A DNA stretch of 64,000 nucleotides from Firm-04 sp045596625 (lineage in GTDB: Bacteria > Bacillota > Clostridia > Oscillospirales > Ruminococcaceae). The stretch is from contig JAZOCU010000054.1 in the NCBI GenBank assembly GCA_045596625.1, forward strand, positions 400,433-464,432, read 5' to 3'. Positions 59,745 to 64,000 of this stretch are shown here, piece after piece (positions within the stretch are counted from its first letter, which is position 1; every line of letters begins with the position of its first letter). The position numbers and the translations under genes are program-made. Under the pieces are notes generated by a model. The model saw nothing but the letters and a program-made list of their open reading frames with translations, had not been told where the DNA came from and did not search any database.

Positions 59745-61982
59745 ATGCCGATTATCCATTTCATTAACAGCAAAACGCAGACTGCAGGAGGTATGAAAAA
59801 TGTCCTTGCATATGTTACAAGGACAGAGAAAACGCAGTCCGAGGACAAGCAGTATGTGACGGCTCTGAACTGTTCCGCACCGACTGCCTACGAAGAAATG
59901 CTCGCAACCAAGAATACCTATCACAAGAACAGTGGTCGGATGTATTATCATCTGGTGCAGTCGTTCCCGAAAGGCGATGCTACTCCGCCCGAACTTGTAC
60001 ATCGGATTGCAGTTGAACTTGCAGAGAAGGCCTTCGGAAAATACGAATGTGTTGTGGCAACGCACATTGATCGAGAGCATATTCATTCTCACATTGCATT
60101 TAATTCCGTCAGCTTCGAGGACGGGAAGAAGTACCACTCCAACGGAAACACCGTACAGGAGTTGATGGATTTATCCGATGAAATCTGTATGAAGTACGGT
60201 GTTGCTGTGCTGGACAAGCAACCGCAGAAGAAAAAAGATGTGCTGTCCGACCGTGAGTATCGCTCGGCAGTGCGTGGGGAGAGCTGGAAGTTTCAGCTGA
60301 TGAACGCCGTCACAGAAGTCATGAAGCAAGCCAAAAGTCGCAAGCAATTTGTCTTTATGATGAAGCAATTGGGCTACGGCGTGAGGTGGGAGGACTCACG
60401 AAAGTATATCACTTACACTTGCCCGAATGGAAGAAGATGCCGCTGTGCAAAATTGCACGGCGAGAAATTTTCAAAGGAGTTGATGGAATATGAGTTCAAG
60501 ATTAGACGTGAATGCCTTGATGGAACGCAACAAATCCGACCTGAAAGCGGCGGAGGAAACCCTGCCCATGGTAGCGGTGGACAACCGAAACTGGACGGCG
60601 GTGATCAGTCTGCTGAAAAGATCCTGCGAGGTTCAGGAGGAACTGTTGGAGTTACAAGGAGAGCTGATGACCAAGCATGGAATGATCACTACGATTCCAC
60701 GGTCAACGAAGATGATCTGATGTTCCCGATGCGTAACGTAATGAACGAGATGTACGCCCGTGACGTGTCGAAAAAGACGAAAGCCGCCAAAAAAGCCAAG
60801 GCGAAGGCAGGACAGTATATCGGCTCTAAACCACCATTCGGCTACAAGCTGGATCCCAATGACCGTCATCATCTTGTGATTGATGAACCCGCAGCAGAGG
60901 TTGTAAGAAGAATATTCAGATTGACAGCAGACGGTGCAGGCTACAACAAAATCACAAGAATATTCAGAGAAGAAAAGGTGATGAACCCTATCACTTACTT
61001 CAACCAGAACAATCCTGATTACTTCAAAGCGGATTACTGGCGAAAGGAATTCGACTGGCATGTTACCTCCGTCAGAGCGATTCTGAATAATGAGGTGTAT
61101 CTTGGAATGCTTATCTACGGAAAGCAGAAATGCAAGTCCATGAAAAGCAAAACCAAAGTGAAGAATCCTCGTGAGGAATGGATCGTTGTAGAAAACTGTC
61201 ATGAGCCGATCATTTCGCAGGAATTGTGGGACACGGTTCACAAGATCATGAACGCAAAGCACCGCCCTGCCAAGACAGGCGAAGTGCAGATGTTTGCCGG
61301 ACTGCTGTACTGTGCTGACTGCGGTCACGCCCTCACCTATTCGCAGAAGAAACGCAAGGACGGCACTTATCACGGGGCCTATTCCTGCTGGATGTACAAG
61401 ACGCACGGCAAGGAATATTGTGCGTCCCATTATATCCGCTGCGATACGGTGTATGACCTTGTGCTGATTGACCTGCGATGTGTGCTTTGGAATTATCGCC
61501 ATAACAAGCGGCAGTTCAAGGCATTCTTGGAAAGGAAATTCCAGACGAATTCCGCAAAGGAAGCGAAGAAACTGCAAGCCGAGTATGAGAAAAAGCAGAG
61601 CCGATACGAGGAGATAGACCGGATTCTGTGCAAGCTGTACGAGGACAGTGTGCTGGGAAGAATTCCCGAAAGCCGTTATGAAGCCATGTCCGCACAGTAT
61701 GAATCTGAGCAGCGGGAAATCAAAGAAGCACTCCCCGACCTGCGGCAGAGAATCGAACAGCTGAAAGCGGAGAGCGATGCTACGGATAAGTTCGTGAATC
61801 TCATTAAAAAGTACACTGTCATTGATCAGCTGGACGCCGCCATTCTGAACGAGCTGATTGACAAAATCGTAGTGCATCACAAGGAAATAGCGGAGGACGG
61901 CAGAGTATTTCAGCAGGTGGAGATTTACTACCGCTTTATCGGGAAACTGGAACACGCCACAGAATCAGAGAAAGCGGCGTAA
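59745..61982 (+). CDS. In-frame fusion of relaxase N-terminus and serine recombinase C-terminus
   Basis: 745 residues. About 1-313 are a MOBP relaxase with all motifs (YYHLVQSFPK, THIDREHIHSHIAFN). At the junction near 60684 the frame passes into recombinase sequence beginning DHYDSTVNEDDLMFPMRNVM. The rest has the recombinase domain, zinc ribbon (LLYCADCGHALTYSQKKRKD) and coiled coil. The first 109 or so recombinase residues, including the catalytic serine, are missing. Compared with the inner element, about 1.28 kb (equivalent to 52011-53288) has been deleted. The relaxase part could still nick oriT; the recombinase part could bind att sites but not cut. Confidence 0.9.
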   Translation: MPIIHFINSKTQTAGGMKNVLAYVTRTEKTQSEDKQYVTALNCSAPTAYEEMLATKNTYHKNSGRMYYHLVQSFPKGDATPPELVHRIAVELAEKAFGKYECVVATHIDREHIHSHIAFNSVSFEDGKKYHSNGNTVQELMDLSDEICMKYGVAVLDKQPQKKKDVLSDREYRSAVRGESWKFQLMNAVTEVMKQAKSRKQFVFMMKQLGYGVRWEDSRKYITYTCPNGRRCRCAKLHGEKFSKELMEYEFKIRRECLDGTQQIRPESGGGNPAHGSGGQPKLDGGDQSAEKILRGSGGTVGVTRRADDQAWNDHYDSTVNEDDLMFPMRNVMNEMYARDVSKKTKAAKKAKAKAGQYIGSKPPFGYKLDPNDRHHLVIDEPAAEVVRRIFRLTADGAGYNKITRIFREEKVMNPITYFNQNNPDYFKADYWRKEFDWHVTSVRAILNNEVYLGMLIYGKQKCKSMKSKTKVKNPREEWIVVENCHEPIISQELWDTVHKIMNAKHRPAKTGEVQMFAGLLYCADCGHALTYSQKKRKDGTYHGAYSCWMYKTHGKEYCASHYIRCDTVYDLVLIDLRCVLWNYRHNKRQFKAFLERKFQTNSAKEAKKLQAEYEKKQSRYEEIDRILCKLYEDSVLGRIPESRYEAMSAQYESEQREIKEALPDLRQRIEQLKAESDATDKFVNLIKKYTVIDQLDAAILNELIDKIVVHHKEIAEDGRVFQQVEIYYRFIGKLEHATESEKAA
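60490..60720 (+). pseudogene. Truncated overlapping coiled-coil gene in the outer element
   Basis: It has the same start and first 64 residues as the overlapping gene at 51817 (SSRLDVNALMERNKSDLKAA and on), then runs into the fusion junction and stops. The coiled coil and membrane helix are lost. Confidence 0.6.
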
Positions 61983-61986
61983 AATC

Positions 61987-62008
61987 GGGGTGAACGCCCC
62001 ATTTTTTT
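61987..62008 (+). terminator. Terminator after the fusion gene
   Basis: GGGG-TGAACG-CCCC followed by seven Ts. The counterpart after the intact recombinase (54589-54608) is weaker. Confidence 0.5.
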
Positions 62009-62023
62009 AAACGAATCAAACGT

Positions 62024-62047
62024 CGCTTTATAGACAACACATGGTCG
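62024..62047. other. attR of the outer element
   Basis: CGCTTTATAGACAACACAT then core GGTCG (62043-62047). Nearly identical to the inner attR. Confidence 0.75.
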
Positions 62048-62070
62048 CAGGTTCGAATCCGACTACTAGC
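62043..62070 (+). pseudogene. tRNA 3' half at the outer element's right junction
   Basis: GGTCGCAGGTTCGAATCC then GACTACTAGC. It has the T-loop TTCGAAT, but the T-stem pairs poorly (GCAGG with CCGAC) and the acceptor TACTAGC does not pair with the GCCGGCG of remnant A, so it has drifted or belongs to another tRNA. Confidence 0.6.
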
Positions 62071-62079
62071 TTCAATGGA

Positions 62080-62118
62080 AAACCCTCGGAAACATGATAT
62101 TTCCGAGGGTTTCTTTTT
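62080..62118 (+). terminator. Terminator after the outer tRNA 3' half
   Basis: AAACCCTCGGAAA pairs with TTTCCGAGGGTTT and is followed by CTTTTTG. Homologous to 54685-54721. Confidence 0.85.
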
Positions 62119-62303
62119 GTCTATTTGTCTATTTGTCATACAATATCTTGATGAAATCCTGCGGTACGGTTCAGAGTAGGAAAAGCGTAAGCTGTTTGAA
62201 CAGAACCGTAAGGACATTCAGAAGATCACTGACCGTGTTCACAGAATCGCCGCTGATGAACACACAGCCAGACGCAGAGCAATCTGAACGGAGGATACCT
62301 ATT

Positions 62304-62408
62304 ATGATACAGTTTATACTCGGAGCGCTGTTCGGAGGAACGGTCGGAGTTTTGGCAATGGCTTGCTGCGTTGCAGCCAAAGAGGAGGATAATGATGATT
62401 CACGATAA
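62304..62408 (+). CDS. DUF3789-like membrane miniprotein
   Basis: A 34-residue protein: MIQFILGALFGGTVGVLAMA, then CCVAAKEEDNDDSR. One hydrophobic helix is followed by an acidic tail, the shape of the DUF3789 miniproteins found in conjugative elements of Firmicutes. GGAGG lies nine bases before the ATG. Its function is unknown. The 62119-62303 interval before it holds a frame end (EQNRKDIQKITDRVHRIAAD) that looks like the tail of a lost gene. Confidence 0.6.
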   Translation: MIQFILGALFGGTVGVLAMACCVAAKEEDNDDSR

Positions 62409-62589
62409 AGAAACCTGCTGCTTCATGCACATGCTATACAGATTCGTGAACTGCGGCAAAACCGATCTTTTACCCGTCAGCAGCAGTGAGGCGATTCAGT
62501 CGGATAAGGTGCTGTTGGGGTACTATGATGATATTGTTCGGTTGTCTCCGGGTCTTTCGAATGCAATACCGCATACCCATCATCATTAA
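62395..62589 (+). CDS. Small hypothetical protein, possibly truncated
   Basis: A 64-residue frame starting MIHDKETCCFMHMLYRFVNC with GAGGAGG six bases upstream, overlapping the previous gene end. The C-terminal third overlaps the antisense gene at 62477, so one of the two is probably cut and extended by chance. No domain recognised. Confidence 0.35.
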   Translation: MIHDKETCCFMHMLYRFVNCGKTDLLPVSSSEAIQSDKVLLGYYDDIVRLSPGLSNAIPHTHHH

Positions 62590-62932
62590 AGGCACGGAGA
62601 CCATATCCTTTTGTTACGCCAATGCTGAGTCCGCAAGAGATGGAATCTTCCGGGTGAAGGATATATTCATATTCCGGAGAATAAGAAATAGTATCGGTAT
62701 AATCGTACCTTTTGCAATCCTTGATATGTGAAATGCAAAAATCCGCATGGTATCTATAATGAAAATGGATCTCAGCAACATAACGATCTGCTTCATCATA
62801 CCTGCTTGGCATCGCATCGTCGTAGAGCCGTGCGATATTTGATATGCTCTTTTTCCTTATTGAAAATGTTATGTTGATAGTTTGGGCAGTATCCTCTTTA
62901 ACAGTAAAATACGCATCCTTTTTTATATACAT
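62477..62932 (-). CDS. Hypothetical protein, second of a two-gene pair
   Basis: A 151-residue soluble protein rich in tyrosine, aspartate and isoleucine (DEADRYVAEIHFHYRYHADF). I do not recognise a family. Its start lies one base after the stop of the preceding gene (TAAAATG), so translation is coupled. The last 25 residues are proline/threonine/serine-rich and overlap a plus-strand frame, which may mark a deletion joint. Paired small proteins of this type are often immunity proteins, but nothing here proves that. Confidence 0.5.
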   Translation of the reverse strand: MYIKKDAYFTVKEDTAQTINITFSIRKKSISNIARLYDDAMPSRYDEADRYVAEIHFHYRYHADFCISHIKDCKRYDYTDTISYSPEYEYILHPEDSISCGLSIGVTKGYGLRAFNDDGYAVLHSKDPETTEQYHHSTPTAPYPTESPHCC

Positions 62933-62933
62933 T

Positions 62934-63359
62934 TTAAGAAGCGTCCTCCATTATTGCTCTATCGATATCCATGACAAGAGGAATATCGGCATCTCCCAGA
63001 GCAATTTCACCTCTCTTACGCACTATTAAAGCATCGTATCCCGTATTAAACATAACAATATCACTGGAATATTCTTTTAGAATAGATTTTAACAGGGAGA
63101 TTAAAATGGGGGCATAGCCGCTTTCTGGAACAACATCAAACCACAAGATCGTATTAATCTTAACGTCAAAGTCTTCTTTATCGAACATCTCACGATCAAC
63201 GTCAACATAAACGCTTAATCGAAAATATTGTGTTGAAGCTGACCATCTACCGTCTTTTTCTTTTATGTTCGATATAGTCGTATACTTACTCAGTGTATCG
63301 ACTACGAAGTCAAATAGCTCTTGCAAGTCGTTTGAAAAAAGCTCAATAATATAAAACAT
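62934..63359 (-). CDS. Hypothetical protein, first of a two-gene pair
   Basis: A 141-residue soluble acidic protein (FYIIELFSNDLQELFDFVVD, then a beta-rich middle and DSDIPLVMDIDR-like end). No known domain. AGGTGG precedes the ATG by four bases. A four-codon frame (MKIW) with a strong AAGGAG lies just upstream on the same strand. It forms an operon with the gene at 62477. Confidence 0.5.
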   Translation of the reverse strand: MFYIIELFSNDLQELFDFVVDTLSKYTTISNIKEKDGRWSASTQYFRLSVYVDVDREMFDKEDFDVKINTILWFDVVPESGYAPILISLLKSILKEYSSDIVMFNTGYDALIVRKRGEIALGDADIPLVMDIDRAIMEDAS

Positions 63360-63634
63360 TATACCACCTAACTACCATATTTTCATCGTAATTTCTCCTT
63401 AAGTCGGAAATGTGCCTTGTTCCGAGCACTCCCTAATATAATAAAGCTGTCTTTAAGAGATTGAATGGTTATTTCCTTGATTATAGCACAACAGCGACCG
63501 ATTTGCAATATGAGATTGAAGCAAGGTGTTGAGTGGAGAAAAGAAGAAGCGGCTGTGAGAAGGTCACAACCGCTTTCAAGTTTGACACCATACTATTCGA
63601 TATTGTCATCTGTGAGAATAGAGATATTAGCTGA
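63360..63634. other. Intergenic region with one hairpin
   Basis: The only structure seen is AAGCGGCTGTGA/TCACAACCGCTT (63547-63575, one mismatch). I see no gene. Confidence 0.4.
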
Positions 63635-63826
63635 GTGAAGTTCTTTTGTGAGCTGTATAAAATCAGCATACTAAGACCGCAGTGTATTCAGGAAATGGAA
63701 CATTTCATCGAAAATGTGCAGTATTTGGGTGCGGAATCTGAATTCGATGCGGAGTTTTGGGGGCTGCTTGTGAATCAGATTGTTGTGTATCGCAAGGATG
63801 ATGTGCGGGTGGAGTTTCGAAAGTGA
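63635..63826 (+). pseudogene. C-terminal fragment of a serine recombinase-like protein
   Basis: A 63-codon frame ending FWGLLVNQIVVYRKDDVRVE, which resembles the last strands of large serine recombinases (an LIDKIVVHHKE-type motif is present in both recombinases of this window). The N-terminal 90 percent is absent. It suggests that a third recombinase-bearing element once ended here. Confidence 0.5.
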
Positions 63827-63861
63827 AGGGATGGAAAAACATACGAACCGAGAACATTAAT

Positions 63862-64000
63862 TGGTCCAATGTCAATAAAGTAGACAGAAAAAAAGAGAGA
63901 ACTAAGCAACAAACTCTTCAGCTGCAATGGGCGGAAGCCCATTGTTATGAGAATGCGGACGCAAAACGTTGTAAAATCCATGAATGTAACGAAACAAAGC
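63862..64000. mobile_element. IS3-family (IS150-like) insertion sequence, one end
   Basis: The terminal inverted repeat begins TGGTCCAATGTCAATAAAGT (63862) and continues AGACAG, the common IS3-family end with TG at the tip. The element runs off the right edge of the window. Confidence 0.75.
63902..64000 (-). CDS. IS3-family transposase OrfB, C-terminal end (partial)
   Basis: 33 codons are visible on the minus strand, ending at a TAG at 63902. My translation is RYIHGFYNVLRPHSHNNGLP followed by PIAAEEFVA and stop, the typical last helix and tail of the DDE integrase-core transposase (pattern YIxFYNxxRPH). The N-terminus lies outside the window. Confidence 0.85.
   Translation of the reverse strand, partial: ALFRYIHGFYNVLRPHSHNNGLPPIAAEEFVA

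Larger units (their letters stand above)
42635..62047. mobile_element. Outer mobilizable element (interrupted by the inner one)
   Basis: Left core GGTCG at 42635, right core at 62043. After subtracting the inner element it is about 7.5 kb. It carries the tRNA-Thr copy B that the inner element later split, the broken metalloprotease gene, a membrane-anchored protein, structured RNA copy 2, oriT copy 2, mobC and the relaxase-recombinase fusion. Because the recombinase lost its catalytic domain, it should not excise by itself. The boundaries are inferred from the repeated left and right ends. Confidence 0.7.

Noticed and set aside
60633..61955. 440-codon frame antisense to the fusion gene
   Set aside because: It mirrors the recombinase coding sequence; the same shadow appears opposite the intact recombinase at 53631-54557.

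Overview
The window is a chromosomal segment of a Gram-positive Firmicute, most likely a Ruminococcus-like gut member of the Clostridia (Oscillospiraceae). The reasons are AAGGAGG-type ribosome sites, sigma-A promoters with 17-bp spacers, the rpmH-rnpA-yidD-yidC-jag-mnmE-mnmG-rsmG cluster, RecD2, ComF, an LCP cell-wall ligase, a three-domain PTS permease, plant-polysaccharide hydrolases, and Clostridia-type mobilizable elements with large serine recombinases. The genus is an inference.

Left half (1-42,500), core genome. A partial sugar-phosphate isomerase is followed by secDF and purB on the minus strand. The origin-proximal cluster from rpmH to rsmG lies on the plus strand, but dnaA is absent. 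Two perfect 16-bp parS-like palindromes flank mnmG-rsmG although parAB is not here. Next come serS and an aspartate-type aminotransferase, an LCP protein, a PTS operon (EIICBA, HPr, EI), a recD2-comF-GNAT-mreB-like-deoB-flavin reductase operon, rsmA and a dCMP deaminase. A run of minus-strand genes from 38,341 to 28,963 appears to be one long operon that joins GH42, GH36, GH74 and GH25 hydrolases to rsmD, coaD, a coiled-coil protein and a VanZ-like protein. It is driven by a promoter with inverted repeats in its spacer. An HD-domain protein, a GH13 enzyme carrying a C-terminal XRE-like helix-turn-helix, and a signal-peptidase-like protein that has lost its serine complete the core.

Right half (42,500-62,100), two nested mobilizable elements in a tRNA-Thr(CGU) locus. 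A tRNA promoter at 42,497 reads into three tandem tRNA copies. The first is a remnant, the second is only a 5' half, and the third is complete. The missing 3' half of the second copy lies about 12 kb away at 54,645, directly after a large serine recombinase gene, and its acceptor strand pairs perfectly with the 5' half. A second recombinase end and tRNA 3' half lie at 62,043. The two left ends have the same structure: core GGTCG, a 68-bp spacer, then a tRNA. The left and right arms form an inverted-repeat attP. I infer serial insertion: each element cuts the tRNA in its T arm and brings a replacement tRNA that restores both the tRNA and the target site. The inner element (about 11.9 kb) carries an HTH regulator, a two-gene restriction-modification system (a GIY-YIG nuclease, SF2 helicase and Eco57I-type methyltransferase in one 1347-residue chain, plus a companion protein), a structured RNA, a RepA-like ATPase with iteron-like repeats, oriT, MobC, relaxase and recombinase. 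The outer element (about 7.5 kb) carries a broken secreted VWA/TSP3/metalloprotease gene, a membrane-anchored protein, a second copy of the structured RNA and oriT, MobC, and a relaxase fused in frame to a recombinase that has lost its catalytic domain.

Right edge (62,100-64,000). This is a mosaic of small or broken accessory genes: a DUF3789-like miniprotein, a two-gene hypothetical pair, a recombinase C-terminal fragment and the end of an IS3-family insertion sequence. No rRNA or CRISPR array was seen.
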